64,000 bases of DNA from Ktedonospora formicarum (GCF_016587355.1 NZ_BNJF01000001.1:3501721-3565720); one strand, 5' to 3'; counted from the stretch's first letter, positions 9,284 through 18,410 are shown. Notes: generated by a model from the letters alone, not told the origin. Made by a program: numbers and translations.

Positions 9284-9573
9284 TGATGGGACGAGTAACG
9301 GTTGAGTGTCACGTCCAGAGAGTGGGCGGCTGGTGAGATGCCCATACGTTGATGAACCGCGAAAAAGACCCGAAGCTGTGAGCAGAAATCACGCAAGAGC
9401 GCGAGAGTAGATCTCACCGGAGGCCCCCGTGAACGGGCAGTGAGCAGAACCGTCAGGTTTGCCCCGCAAGGCTGGCATCGAGAGATGGCAGCGAAAGAAG
9501 GTGGTACCACGGGAGCCGTTTCACATCCAGGTGAGCGCTCTTCGTCCTTTAGAGAAGGATGAAGGGCTTTTTT
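9284..9573 (+). ncRNA. T-box leader 1 (lysine specifier)
   Basis: tRNA-sensing leader. Stem I starts with GGGACGAGTAA, carrying the AGTA half of the specifier-loop S-turn, and its distal part has AGAGAG and GGCTGGTGAGA. The 3' side reads CCGCGAAAAAGACCC (9358-9372). Aligned to the GAA-N-specifier-A pattern of known T-boxes, the specifier is AAG (9365-9367) or the overlapping AAA; both are lysine. The T-box sequence AAGGTGGTACCACGGG is at 9498-9513. It is followed by a terminator stem (9537-9549 with 9555-9567, two G-U pairs) and a T run at 9568-9573. Uncharged tRNA-Lys should favour the antiterminator. The downstream lysine genes fit this reading. A second copy follows directly. Confidence 0.9.
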
Positions 9574-9624
9574 GTTTGTCTTGTTATCCTGAATATGGAC
9601 CGAAAATTTAATAACGTATAGGCG

Positions 9625-9915
9625 TCGATGGGACGAGTAACGGTCGACCTGAGCAGACAGAGAGCGGGTATACGCTGAGAACCCCGTATGCTAGAGCCGC
9701 GAAAAAGACCCGAAGCTGTGAGCAGAAATCACGCAAGAGCGTGAGAGTAGATCTCACCGGAGGCCCCCGTGAACGGGCAGTGAGCAGAACCGTCAGGTTT
9801 GCCCCGCAAGGCTGGCATCGAGAGATGGCAGCGAAAGAAGGTGGTACCACGGGAGCCGTTTCACATCCAGGTGAGCGCTCTTCGTCCTTTAAGAGAAGGA
9901 TGAAGGGCTTTTTTT
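9625..9915 (+). ncRNA. T-box leader 2 (lysine specifier), tandem copy
   Basis: Second complete T-box element 340 nt after the first. It has the same GGGACGAGTAA start, AGAGAG element, CCGCGAAAAAGACCC 3' strand (AAG specifier at 9705-9707), T-box sequence at 9838-9853, terminator stem (9877-9889 with 9896-9908) and a seven-T run at 9909-9915. From 9698 to the terminator it matches copy 1 with about two differences in roughly 210 nt, while the apical part of Stem I has diverged. No promoter was seen between the copies, so one transcript must pass both terminators. Tandem T-boxes are known to sharpen the response; two copies here would make lysine control stricter. Confidence 0.9.
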
Positions 9916-10033
9916 ATTGCTCTCTGCTCTCTTGAGAGGACACATATAAGTCCCGGTGAGATATTTACTATCTATTGAGCAGTGAAGAGCTAACATACTT
10001 TTGAAGCGTTGTTCTTAGAATAAGTGCTAAAGT

Positions 10034-10080
10034 CTTATGTGAAAACCAACGTCGCTGTCGCGCTCGGGTTTTTGGATAAG
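10034..10080 (+). repeat. Dispersed palindromic repeat, copy A
   Basis: Arms CTTATGTGAAAACC (10034-10047) and GGTTTTTGGATAAG (10067-10080), imperfectly complementary, with ACGNCGCT and GCGCTCG in the centre. It is followed by GAGTAAGGAG, which supplies the lysW ribosome-binding site. Related copies occur at 30563-30617, 30754-30790 (half), 43079-43126 and, weakly, 53793-53840. Confidence 0.6.
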
Positions 10081-10098
10081 GAGTAAGGAGTGAGAACC

Positions 10099-10281
10099 AT
10101 GATTTCCCATCCAACACAGATCGCTAGTTGCCCAGAATGTGCCGGAGAGGTTGAGTTGAGAGACGTAATGGTGGGCGAAATCATTTATTGCCCTGACTGT
10201 AACGCGGAACTGGAAGTGCTCAATCTAGAGCAGCCAGAAGTCGGCCTGGCTCCCGAAGTAGCGGAGGACTGGGGCGAGTAA
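10099..10281 (+). CDS. lysW: LysW amino-group carrier protein
   Basis: 60-residue acidic carrier whose C-terminal glutamate is joined to the amino group of aminoadipate, protecting it and delivering it to the following enzymes. The zinc ribbon is CPEC (C11, C14) and CPDC (C31, C34), and the C-terminus is the diagnostic EDWGE. The ATG at 10099 has AAGGAG eight bases upstream; an in-frame GTG at 10090 overlaps that site and is rejected. It is the first gene after the tandem T-boxes and heads an operon that also has homocitrate synthase, so the substrate is alpha-aminoadipate (lysine) rather than glutamate (arginine). Recognition is firm. Confidence 0.95.
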   Translation: MISHPTQIASCPECAGEVELRDVMVGEIIYCPDCNAELEVLNLEQPEVGLAPEVAEDWGE

Positions 10282-10317
10282 CCTCGGCGGGTAGCGTAAG
10301 GGAAGGAGTAATCAAGC

Positions 10318-11187
10318 ATGCGGCTGGCGATACTAGCTTCACGCATTCGTGTGGAAGAGAAACTGCTGATAGAGGCCTTGCATAAGCGTGCCATAGACTT
10401 TGATGTAGTCAATGATGGCGAATTATTACTCGATCTGGCGCGAGGCGGTGAGGAGTGGCGCAAGTATGATACTGTCTTCTGCCGGAGCTTGAGTCAATCT
10501 CGCGGACAGGCCGTGTTACAGGTCTTAGGTGCCTGGGGTATTCCCACAGTTAACACCGCGGAGGTCACTGCGCTCTGCAATGATAAGCTCCTGACCACGC
10601 TAGCTCTTCTGAAGGCTGGTATTCCCACGCCTCGCACCTTGTTGGCTTTCGAGGAAACAACCGCACTACAGGGAGTTGAGAGGCTCGGTTATCCGGTTGT
10701 ACTGAAGCCAACAAGCGGCTCCTGGGGCCGTCTCCTGGCACGTATCAATGATCGAGACGCGGCTGAAGCTGTGCTTGAGCATCAGGAGACGCTAGGAGGT
10801 TATCAGCACCAGATTCATTACATTCAGGAGCATATTCGCAAGCCGCAGCGCGATATACGCGCCTTCGTAGTGGGTGAGCGCACCATTTGCGCCATCTACC
10901 GCGTGAGCGAGCATTGGGTTACCAATACGGCGCGTGGGGCTGTGACGAGCAATTGCCCGGTGACCCCAGAACTGAATGCTCTCTGTGTGCGAGCCGCGCG
11001 GGCTGTAGGTGGTGGCATTCTAGCGGTGGATGTCTTTGAAGATGAACAGCGAGGATTCCTCGTTAATGAGATCAATGCCACGATGGAATTCCGCAATAGC
11101 ATTGCTCCTACAGGTGTCGATATCCCTTCCGAGATGCTCGATTATGTACTGGCGCGTGCAGGCGTGCGTGAGGAGGTCTTGCTATGA
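10318..11187 (+). CDS. lysX: LysW--L-2-aminoadipate ligase (ATP-grasp)
   Basis: ATP-dependent ligase that attaches alpha-aminoadipate to the C-terminal glutamate of LysW. At 289 residues it matches LysX/RimK-like ATP-grasp enzymes. The N-terminal region [20 protein letters not shown] is followed by the ATP-binding loop [16 protein letters not shown] (about 125-140), a [11 protein letters not shown] strand and the metal/substrate segment [10 protein letters not shown] near 262-271. The ATG at 10318 has AAGGAG nine bases upstream. Its stop overlaps the lysY start by 4 nt. The position right after lysW supports the assignment; ArgX activity as well cannot be excluded, because some members use both substrates. 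Confidence 0.92.
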   Translation: MRLAILASRIRVEEKLLIEALHKRAIDFDVVNDGELLLDLARGGEEWRKYDTVFCRSLSQSRGQAVLQVLGAWGIPTVNTAEVTALCNDKLLTTLALLKAGIPTPRTLLAFEETTALQGVERLGYPVVLKPTSGSWGRLLARINDRDAAEAVLEHQETLGGYQHQIHYIQEHIRKPQRDIRAFVVGERTICAIYRVSEHWVTNTARGAVTSNCPVTPELNALCVRAARAVGGGILAVDVFEDEQRGFLVNEINATMEFRNSIAPTGVDIPSEMLDYVLARAGVREEVLL

Positions 11188-12254
11188 GTCGTATGCGCGC
11201 CGCGATTGTGGGTGGCTCAGGCTATACCGGTGGTGAACTGGCACGCCTCCTACTCTTTCATCCTGAGATTGAACTGACACAGGTAGCTTCAAACAGTCAT
11301 GCCGGACAATTCATACATAGCGCTCATCCTAATCTGCGTCGGCTAAGCACATTGCGTTTCTGTCATCCAGACGACCTGACGGCATGCGATATCCTTTTTC
11401 TCTGCTTGCATCATGGCGAGTCTATGGATGTTCTTACGCGTTATCGCTATCTTGCTCCACGTATAATCGACCTCTCGGCTGACTTCCGCTTGCGTGATCC
11501 GCAACTCTTCCAGCGCTGGTATGGTGAAGAACATCGTAGTGCTGAACTATTAAGTGAGGCCGTCTATGGTATGCCCGAATTGTATCGTGCCGAACTGGCG
11601 GAGGCTACTCTTGTGAGTGGCACAGGTTGTATGGCGACCGCCGCGATCCTGGGTTTGGCTCCCCTCTATCGCTCAGGCCTGGTTGATAGCGAGGTTCCAC
11701 TGGTGGTCGAGGCCAAGGTTGGATCGTCGGCGGGGGGCGCGAAGCCCGGAAGTAGTAGCCATCATCCTGAGCGTAGCGGCGCGTTACGCTCCTTCCAGCC
11801 CACGGGCCACCGCCATAGCGCCGAACTTATTCAAGAACTTGGGTTACTTGCCGGGCACGGAACGGCGGGCCTGTCTCAGCGTGTAGCCTTCTCCGCGACT
11901 TCCGTGGAATTAGTGCGAGGTATCCTGGTGACGGCACATGTCTTCGTTAGAGAGAACATCGACGAGCGCACGCTCTGGCGGGTCTATCGCGAATCCTATC
12001 AGCGCGAACCCTTTGTGCGCATCATCAAGGAGCGCACTGGCATCTATCGCTATCCCGAACCAAAGATTCTGGCGGGTAGTAACTTCTGCGATGTGGGCTT
12101 TGAACTGGACGCAGAGCAAGGACGCATAGTTGTGATGGCTGCTCTGGATAATCTGATGAAGGGCGCAGCTGGCAATGCTGTCCAGTCCATGAATTGTATG
12201 TTTGGTTGGGATGAGACGCTGGGTCTGGGCTTCCCAGGCTTGCATCCTGTCTAG
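11184..12254 (+). CDS. lysY: LysW-aminoadipate semialdehyde-forming reductase (ArgC/LysY family)
   Basis: NADPH-dependent reductase that converts LysW-bound aminoadipyl 6-phosphate to the semialdehyde. The N-terminal dinucleotide site is [19 protein letters not shown]; the catalytic cysteine is C149 in [13 protein letters not shown]. An ArgC-like middle ([11 protein letters not shown], and GHRHSAE in the H-R-H region) and C-terminal [18 protein letters not shown] then NMLKGA-like [12 protein letters not shown] complete the family pattern. The length, 356 residues, is normal. The start ATG overlaps the lysX stop (ATGA), indicating coupled translation. Within this operon LysY is more likely than a plain ArgC, though dual use is possible. 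Confidence 0.92.
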   Translation: MSRMRAAIVGGSGYTGGELARLLLFHPEIELTQVASNSHAGQFIHSAHPNLRRLSTLRFCHPDDLTACDILFLCLHHGESMDVLTRYRYLAPRIIDLSADFRLRDPQLFQRWYGEEHRSAELLSEAVYGMPELYRAELAEATLVSGTGCMATAAILGLAPLYRSGLVDSEVPLVVEAKVGSSAGGAKPGSSSHHPERSGALRSFQPTGHRHSAELIQELGLLAGHGTAGLSQRVAFSATSVELVRGILVTAHVFVRENIDERTLWRVYRESYQREPFVRIIKERTGIYRYPEPKILAGSNFCDVGFELDAEQGRIVVMAALDNLMKGAAGNAVQSMNCMFGWDETLGLGFPGLHPV

Positions 12255-12277
12255 CGGCTCGCGAAGGAGAAGAGAGT

Positions 12278-13102
12278 ATGACGCTGGTAATTAAGATCGG
12301 CGGCGGAGCAGGTGTCGCTACCGCTTCTATCCTGAGCGAGATTGCGGAACTGGTACGCGCGGGGCAGCAGGTGGTATTGCTGCACGGTGGCTCGGATCTG
12401 ACCAATACGCTCGCGCAACGCCTGGGTCATGAGGTACGAACTATCACCTCACCCGGCGGCATGACCAGCCGCTATACCGATGCCGAGATGTTGCGCATCT
12501 TCGCCCTGGCGGTCGCGGGCGAGATCAATACTGATCTGGTGTCATCACTTCAGGGGCAAGGGGTAAACGCGTTGGGGTTGGCTGGCGTCGATGGACGTCT
12601 ACTGCAGGCCCGGCGCAAGACTGCCATTCGTTCCGTCACGCCTCAGGGACGCGTGCAGATCATTCGTGACGACTATACAGGGCTGATCGAGCAGGTGAAC
12701 GGCGATTTATTGCGGCAACTGCTCGATGCCGGATATACCCCCGTCGTCGCTCCCCTGGCGCTTGGACATGAGGGGGAGCGCCTGAATGTGGATGGGGACC
12801 GTGCGGCGGCAGCGGTCGCGGCGGCTCTTCAGGCGGAGACACTGGTAATCATGACCAATGTGAGCGGCTTGCGCCAGGACGCGAACGATCCAGAGTCGCT
12901 GATTCCTCGTATTCCAGCCGAGCGGCTGGCGGACTATATGGAATACGCGCAGGGGCGCATGCGGAAGAAAATCCTGGGTGCTCAGGAAGCCCTGGTAGCG
13001 GGTGTACAGCGCGTCCTGATTGGAAATGAAAGCCTGCGTACTGTGCTCAACGGCGCGGGAACGCATATCGAACATACCCACCTCGCGGTAGAAAGGAGCT
13101 AA
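12278..13102 (+). CDS. lysZ: LysW-aminoadipate kinase (ArgB/LysZ family)
   Basis: Amino-acid kinase that phosphorylates the side-chain carboxylate of LysW-linked aminoadipate. The 274 residues start [12 protein letters not shown] (phosphate-binding loop), with HGGSDLTN near 33, SRYTDAEM (typical of LysZ, where ArgB has a different segment) near 65, [20 protein letters not shown] near 138 and [13 protein letters not shown] near 168. [14 protein letters not shown] lies near the C-terminus. GAAGGAGAAG precedes the ATG at 12278. It lies 23 nt after lysY and 5 nt before lysJ. Confidence 0.93.
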   Translation: MTLVIKIGGGAGVATASILSEIAELVRAGQQVVLLHGGSDLTNTLAQRLGHEVRTITSPGGMTSRYTDAEMLRIFALAVAGEINTDLVSSLQGQGVNALGLAGVDGRLLQARRKTAIRSVTPQGRVQIIRDDYTGLIEQVNGDLLRQLLDAGYTPVVAPLALGHEGERLNVDGDRAAAAVAAALQAETLVIMTNVSGLRQDANDPESLIPRIPAERLADYMEYAQGRMRKKILGAQEALVAGVQRVLIGNESLRTVLNGAGTHIEHTHLAVERS

Positions 13103-13107
13103 TCAAT

Positions 13108-14315
13108 ATGATTATAGCGGATGTCGCGCGGGTCTCACTCGCGGACGCTATTCGAGAACAAGAGAGCCAGTATACCAGCGGGGTGTATGGTAAGCGTGAG
13201 CTCTCCATTGTGCGGGGTGAAGGGGCCACCCTCTGGGACGCGGACGGACATGAGTACATTGATTGTGCCTCTGGTCACGGGGTCGCGAACATAGGGCATG
13301 GTCGCTCCGAGATTGCCGCCGCGCTCTCAGCGCAGGCGCAACGCCTGATTACCTGCCCCGAGATTGTCTATAACGACGTCCGAGCAAGCCTGCTTGCTCG
13401 GCTGGCCCAGGTGACTCCGGCTGGCATTGAGCGCTTCTTCCTTTGCAATAGTGGTACGGAAGCCATTGAGGGAGCCTTTAAGTTCGCTCGTCTGGTGACC
13501 GGGCGCACACAGATCATCGCCACCATGCGCGGCTTTCACGGGCGTAGCATGGGAGCGCTTGCCGCGACCTGGGAGCCACATTATCGTGAGCCTTTTGCTC
13601 CTCTGCTTCCAGATGTTACACATATGCGCTATAACAGCCTGGAAGCGGCGGAGGCTGCGATCAGCGAGCGTACAGCGGCAGTTATCATCGAGCTTGTGCA
13701 GGGTGAAGGCGGCGTGCATGTTGCTACACGCGAATATGTTGAGGGCGTGGCGCGCCTCTGTCGTGAGCGCGGCGCGTTGTTGATTGTTGATGAAGTACAG
13801 ACCGGATTTGGTCGGACCGGGCGACTCTTCGCTTGTGAGCAATATGATCTTCAACCCGACATTCTCTGTATGGCGAAGTCGCTGGGTGGCGGTGTACCAA
13901 TGGGCGCTATTGGTCTGGGAAGGCGCGTCATAGAAAGCGGTCGCATCAGTCGGGGTGTACATGGCAGTACCTTCGGTGGTAATCCCTGGCTTGTGCCGCT
14001 GCGCTTGCTACGCTGGATATCCTTGAGCGTGAGAACCTGCCTGACCGTGCGGCTCGTCTCGGAGCCTATGTTATTGGTCGCCTGCGTGGTATGCGCTCGC
14101 CCCTTGTGCGTGAGGTACGTGGAAGCGGCCTGCTGATTGGTATCGAGCTCAAGCGTCGAGCCCAGCCTTACCTTGAAGCCCTGATCGAGCGCGGTATCCT
14201 GGCCCTTCCGGCTGGTCCCAATGTCCTGCGCTTGCTCCCCCCACTCATCATCAGTCATGAGCAACTCGAACGCGTGCTGGACGCTCTGGAAGAGGTGCTT
14301 GAAGGGAGCCGTGCC
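13108..14315 (+). CDS. lysJ: LysW-aminoadipate semialdehyde aminotransferase, frameshifted and joined in frame to LysK
   Basis: Class-III PLP aminotransferase that converts the LysW-bound semialdehyde to LysW-lysine. Visible: [29 protein letters not shown], the [11 protein letters not shown] segment, [12 protein letters not shown] and the PLP lysine K257 in [13 protein letters not shown]. The frame then breaks: after STFGGNP (13984-13986, CCC) the expected [21 protein letters not shown] continues in the -1 frame from 13989. Restoring one C (CCCCTGG) repairs it. Uncorrected, the product ends at 14136 with a nonsense tail (342 aa). Corrected, the aminotransferase runs to about 14315 and has no stop before lysK. 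A sequencing or assembly error in a C run is the simplest explanation; a real mutation would block lysine synthesis. Confidence 0.85.
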
Positions 14316-15440
14316 ATGAGCGAGGCGCATGAGCTTACCACAAGCGAGGAAGCATCCGAGCAGCTACTGGCAGATCCCGAGGTCGCGCTACTCCATAATA
14401 TGCTCACCATTCCCAGCCTCTCACGCCGCGAGAGCGCCCTGGCTCACTATCTGGTAGAGCAGGCGCACCAACGGGGGCTTTATGCCCACGTCGATGAAGT
14501 GGGCAACTTTGTCGCTTGCACACATGAAGAGTTGGGTGCGCAAGCGCCAATTGTTCTGCTCGGACATATGGATACTGTGCCGGGTAACATTCCCGTCCGC
14601 TTCGAGGATGGTCTGCTCTATGGGCGTGGTGCAGTCGATGCCAAGGGACCGCTCGCGGCCTTCCTCTGTGCTGCGGCTCGCCTCCAGCGGAATGAGACAC
14701 CTGAGACACCAGTGCTGGTCATTGGAGCAGTTGAGGAAGAGTCCGCGACCTCCAAAGGGGCGCGAGCCGTTGTTGAGCGCTATCGACCTGCGGCCTGTGT
14801 GATTGGCGAGCCAAGCGGAAGTGGAGCCGTGACCATTGGCTACAAGGGGCGCTTGCTGGTAGAGTGCCGCGTCGAGCGCGACTCCGCGCATAGCGCGGGA
14901 CCCGAGCGGAGTAGCAATGAAATCGCGGTCTCATTCTGGGAGCGTGTACGTGCCCATGCTGAGCAGTGGAATGCCGAGCAGGCCAATGGTTCGCCCTTTG
15001 CTTCCCTGCTACCCTCTTTGAGAAGCATGAGTAGCGTCCAGAATGGCATGGACGATCAAGCGACCTTACTCATTGGCTATCGCCTCCCGCCGCGCTTCGA
15101 TATTGATGGTCTACGCGAACAGCTTGAAACCTGGGCTCAGAGCGAGGACGTTCAGCTTCATTTCTCGGGCGAAGAACTTGCCTATCAGGGGTCGCGTGCA
15201 ACGCCTCTGGCGCGTGCCTTTGGGCGGGTGCTACGCGAGGACGGGTATACCCCTCTCTTCAAGTACAAAACTGGCACATCTGATATGAACGTCGTAGGCC
15301 CCGTCTGGGGTGAGAATATCGTCGCCTATGGTCCCGGCGATTCAAGCCTGGATCATACTCCCAATGAGCATATCTCCATTGCCGAGTATCATCACGCTAT
15401 CGGGGTGCTTGAGCAGGTATTGCGGAGGTGGAATGGATAA
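14316..15440 (+). CDS. lysK: LysW-lysine hydrolase (M20 peptidase family), fused or overlapping lysJ frame
   Basis: Zinc carboxypeptidase that releases lysine from LysW and regenerates the carrier. Motifs: LLGHMDTVPGN (first metal His/Asp), GRGAVDAKGPLAAF (bridging Asp), GAVEEESATSKGA (catalytic Glu pair), GEPSGSGAVTIGYKGRLL, and the C-terminal KTGTSDMNV and DHTPNEHI with the last metal ligand. The M20 part begins near 14350. The reading frame is open upstream through the whole LysJ C-terminal part (from 13989), so either LysJ-LysK is one chain of about 777 residues or LysK starts at the in-frame ATG 14316, which has GAAGGGAG seven bases upstream. Both may occur. The length from 14316 (374 aa) is normal for LysK. 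Confidence 0.9.
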   Translation: MSEAHELTTSEEASEQLLADPEVALLHNMLTIPSLSRRESALAHYLVEQAHQRGLYAHVDEVGNFVACTHEELGAQAPIVLLGHMDTVPGNIPVRFEDGLLYGRGAVDAKGPLAAFLCAAARLQRNETPETPVLVIGAVEEESATSKGARAVVERYRPAACVIGEPSGSGAVTIGYKGRLLVECRVERDSAHSAGPERSSNEIAVSFWERVRAHAEQWNAEQANGSPFASLLPSLRSMSSVQNGMDDQATLLIGYRLPPRFDIDGLREQLETWAQSEDVQLHFSGEELAYQGSRATPLARAFGRVLREDGYTPLFKYKTGTSDMNVVGPVWGENIVAYGPGDSSLDHTPNEHISIAEYHHAIGVLEQVLRRWNG

Positions 15441-15442
15441 CC

Positions 15443-16612
15443 ATGAGAAGAGAGATACAACTACTCGATTCAACGCTTCGCGAGGGCGAGCAGTTTGCCG
15501 GGGCTTACTTCAGCGCTGAGCAACGCCGTTCCATCGTGAGCCTGCTGGACGCCGTAGGCGTACCTATGATCGAACTACCTTCGCCTATCGCCTCGCCGGA
15601 TACACGCCAGGCTGTGGAGGATCTCTGCGCACTTGGCACGCGCGCGAAGCTGGTCGCGCATGTGCGCTGCGCCGAAGCTGATGTACTGGCCGCGCTTGAG
15701 ACGCCAGTGTATGGCCTCAATCTTTTCTACGGCACCTCGACCGAGTTGCGCTCATTCAGTCATGGGCGGCGCATTGAGCAGATCATCACTGATGCCGTCC
15801 CCCTCATCAAGCGTGTCCGAGCCGAGGGGCGCTATGTACGCTTCTCGGCAGAGGATGCCTTTCGTAGCGACCTCATTGATCTGCTTACCGTTTTCGACGC
15901 TGCGGTTGAAGCGGGAGCCCAGCGTATCGGTCTGCCGGATACGGTTGGGGTCGCGACGCCGCGCGAGGTCGAGCGCATGATTCGGCTCTGCGCTGAGCGC
16001 TATCCTGGTGTTGGCATCGAGTTTCATGGACATAACGATACGGGGTGCGCCATTGCCAACACGGTTGCGGCTCTGGAAGGTGGGGCTGATTGCCTGGATG
16101 TCACCGTTCTGGGAATTGGTGAGCGTAACGGCATCGCCTCTCTGAGCGGACTGCTCGCGCAAATGTATATTCACTATCCCGAACTCCTACCTTCGTACGA
16201 TCTGACCCGCCTGCCACTACTGGATCAATACGTTGCGCAGAGTCTGAATGTGGCGATACCTTTTAATAATCCCATCACCGCGCCCGGAGCCTTTACGCAT
16301 CGCGCGGGTATCCATACTAAAGCTGTTTTGCGCAACCCACGTGCCTACGAGATCCTCAATCCCTTGGATTTTGGCCTGGTCCGTAGCGTGGACGTGGGGT
16401 CGCGCTATACCGGGCGCTATGCCGTCGGACATCGCGCCGTCGAGCTTGGGTTGAACCTGGGAGGAGAGGCCCTCGCTGATCTGACCGCAGCCCTTAAGGC
16501 GCATGCCGAGCAAGGGGCCATGAATCAAGAGGAAGTGGACGCGTTTATTCGCGCCTGGAATCACACACAGACCACATCATCAGAGGAGGAACATCTTATA
16601 TGGGAACATTAG
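15443..16612 (+). CDS. lysS: Homocitrate synthase (LeuA-like DRE-TIM metallolyase)
   Basis: Condenses acetyl-CoA with 2-oxoglutarate, the first step of the aminoadipate pathway. The 389-residue chain has LDSTLREGEQFAGAYF at the start (catalytic Arg, metal Asp), the GLPDTVGVATP strand, the metal pair in EFHGHND (H195, H197) and GIGERNGIASL. The C-terminal AFTHRAGIHTKAVL closes the lyase part. It lacks the long LeuA regulatory domain, matching homocitrate synthases. The ATG at 15443 follows GGAGG by 14 nt; a GTG at 15428 overlapping lysK is an alternative. It overlaps the next gene by 13 nt. Homology alone could also suit isopropylmalate synthase, but the neighbours settle it. Confidence 0.9.
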   Translation: MRREIQLLDSTLREGEQFAGAYFSAEQRRSIVSLLDAVGVPMIELPSPIASPDTRQAVEDLCALGTRAKLVAHVRCAEADVLAALETPVYGLNLFYGTSTELRSFSHGRRIEQIITDAVPLIKRVRAEGRYVRFSAEDAFRSDLIDLLTVFDAAVEAGAQRIGLPDTVGVATPREVERMIRLCAERYPGVGIEFHGHNDTGCAIANTVAALEGGADCLDVTVLGIGERNGIASLSGLLAQMYIHYPELLPSYDLTRLPLLDQYVAQSLNVAIPFNNPITAPGAFTHRAGIHTKAVLRNPRAYEILNPLDFGLVRSVDVGSRYTGRYAVGHRAVELGLNLGGEALADLTAALKAHAEQGAMNQEEVDAFIRAWNHTQTTSSEEEHLIWEH

Positions 16613-17853
16613 TCGAGGAGATCTTTAGCTACAAGTTGGGCCGCCCCGTGGAGCAGGGCGAGACCGTCGTCGTTGAAGTCGATCATGTCATGAGCCACGA
16701 TACGACCTCACCTCTGGCGATCCAGGCTTTCCGTAAACTGGCCCCGGTCACTGGTGGCCGCGTCTTCAATTCTGACCGCGCGCATGTCGTCTTTGACCAT
16801 ATCATCCCCGCCGCCACTATCGCCGCTGCCACCCTTCAGCGTGACGTACGCTCGTTCGCACGTGAGCAGGACATTACTATTCTGCAGGAAGGTATTTGCC
16901 ATCAGGTCATGCCTGAGAAAGGCTTTGTCACCCCTGGCTCAATTATTGTAGGCGCTGACAGCCATTCCTGTACCTATGGTGCGTTGGGAGCCTTTGGAAC
17001 TGGCATGGGCTCAACCGATATTGGTGTGGCCTATGCCACCGGGCGCTCCTGGTTTCGCGTTCCCACGACCATCAATGTCCGTCTGACGGGCGAACTGCCA
17101 GAGGGGGTCTATGCCAAAGATGTGACGCTTGAGATGGTGCGCCAGGTTGGCGTTGACGGCGCGAACTACCGCGCCATCGAGTATACTGGCGACCTTGTCG
17201 AGCGCATGTCGATCAGTGAGCGCTTTACTTTCTGCAATATGGCGATTGAGATGGGCGGCAAGGCTGGACTGGTCGCGCCGGACGAGACCACGCGTGAGTG
17301 GCTGCGCGGGCGTACCGACAAAGATTATCCCATGCTGGCTCCGTGCAATCCACACTATGAGCGCGTCTTCGAGATTGATGCCTCGCGTCTGGAGCCTCAG
17401 ATTGCTTGCCCGCCTGATGTCAACAATGTTGTCTCTGTGCGCGAAGTCGAGGATGTCAAGATCGATCAGGTCTTCCTCGGTACCTGCACCAATGGTCGCC
17501 TCGATGACCTCGCCATAGCCGCCTCTATCCTGCGTGGGCGTACGATTAGCCCTGAACTACGCATGGTCGTTATTCCGGCCTCGCGCGAAGTCTACCGCGA
17601 GGCCATGCGCCTCGGCTATATCGATACCTTCGTTGAGGCGGGTGCCTCCGTGGGAACGCCCGGCTGTGGACCCTGCATCGGTCGCCACTTTGGCGTCCTG
17701 GCTCCGGGCGAGCGTGCCCTCACGACGATGAATCGCAATTTCACCGGGCGCATGGGTGATCCCACCGCCGAAATTTTCCTGGGCAGCCCCGCTACCGTAG
17801 CGGCAACTGCTCTCACTGGTCATATAACCGACCCCCGCGAGTTCCTCCAATAA
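16600..17853 (+). CDS. lysT: Homoaconitase large subunit
   Basis: 4Fe-4S hydro-lyase subunit that isomerises homocitrate to homoisocitrate with the small subunit. 417 residues, as in LeuC/HacA-type two-subunit enzymes. Seen: VEVDHVMSHDTTSP near the start, the GADSHSCTYGALGAFGTGMG block, and the three cluster cysteines C296 (FLGTCTNGRLDDL), C356 and C359 (GTPGCGPCIGRH), then TTMNRNFTGRMGDP. The ATG lies inside the end of the homocitrate synthase gene, with GAGGAGGAAC upstream. LeuC is the alternative; genomic context (LysW set, homocitrate synthase, matching small subunit) favours homoaconitase. Confidence 0.9.
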   Translation: MGTLVEEIFSYKLGRPVEQGETVVVEVDHVMSHDTTSPLAIQAFRKLAPVTGGRVFNSDRAHVVFDHIIPAATIAAATLQRDVRSFAREQDITILQEGICHQVMPEKGFVTPGSIIVGADSHSCTYGALGAFGTGMGSTDIGVAYATGRSWFRVPTTINVRLTGELPEGVYAKDVTLEMVRQVGVDGANYRAIEYTGDLVERMSISERFTFCNMAIEMGGKAGLVAPDETTREWLRGRTDKDYPMLAPCNPHYERVFEIDASRLEPQIACPPDVNNVVSVREVEDVKIDQVFLGTCTNGRLDDLAIAASILRGRTISPELRMVVIPASREVYREAMRLGYIDTFVEAGASVGTPGCGPCIGRHFGVLAPGERALTTMNRNFTGRMGDPTAEIFLGSPATVAATALTGHITDPREFLQ

Positions 17854-17921
17854 AGCGACGTGATGTGTTTTTGAAAGCCATTTGTGAGTTTCTTCTACCT
17901 TTGAAAGGATGAGTATAGATA

Positions 17922-18410
17922 ATGGGGCGTATCTGGAAATTGGGCGATAATATCAACACTGACGTGATTATCCCTGGACGCTATAATGTGACGACCGATC
18001 ATGCGCAATTGGCGCGCTACTGCCTCTATGAGGTCCTGCCGCAGTTCTCTGAAGAGGTGCAGGAGGGTGATGTTATGCTTGCCGGGCACAACTTCGGTTG
18101 CGGCTCCTCGCGTGAGCACGCGCCAACCTCCATTCTGGCGAATGGCGTCAAGGTCGTCATCGCTCGTAGCTTCGCGCGCATCTTTTACCGTAACGCTGTC
18201 AACATTGGCCTGCCGGTGTTGATCTGCGAGGAGGCTGTGCAGGGGAGTGAGGATGGTCAGCAGATGGATGTCGATCTCAAAAGCGGTATCATTACCAACC
18301 TGACCACGGGCCAGCGCTTCCGGGCCGAACCACTCGACCCCTTCGTGGCGCGTATTGTGGCAGCCCATGGCATTATCAACTATATCCAGCAACAGGGAAC
18401 CCTGAGATGA
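17922..18410 (+). CDS. lysU: Homoaconitase small subunit
   Basis: Swivel-domain partner of the preceding large subunit. 162 residues. GDNINTDVIIPGRYN carries the substrate-specificity loop (GRYN here), and NFGCGSSREHAP is the catalytic serine loop. ARSFARIFYRNAVNIGLP is the family's third block. The ATG at 17922 has AAAGGATG about ten bases upstream and follows lysT by 68 nt. Its stop overlaps the next start by 4 nt. Length and loop resemble both LeuD and homoaconitase small subunits; the operon decides for lysine. Confidence 0.9.
   Translation: MGRIWKLGDNINTDVIIPGRYNVTTDHAQLARYCLYEVLPQFSEEVQEGDVMLAGHNFGCGSSREHAPTSILANGVKVVIARSFARIFYRNAVNIGLPVLICEEAVQGSEDGQQMDVDLKSGIITNLTTGQRFRAEPLDPFVARIVAAHGIINYIQQQGTLR

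Noticed and set aside
9351..9368. Arginine (CGC) as T-box specifier
   Set aside because: CGC lies within the upper helix pairing (CGG/CCG). The GAA S-turn before it is absent in copy 2 (GAG), and the genes downstream make lysine.
9010..9850. Minus-strand ORFs across the T-boxes with repeated protein sequence
   Set aside because: The repetition is simply the duplicated T-box RNA read on the wrong strand.
13981..13992. Programmed -1 frameshifting in lysJ
   Set aside because: No slippery heptamer or good downstream stimulator; a P-site slip from CCC to TCC is poor. A sequencing error is simpler.
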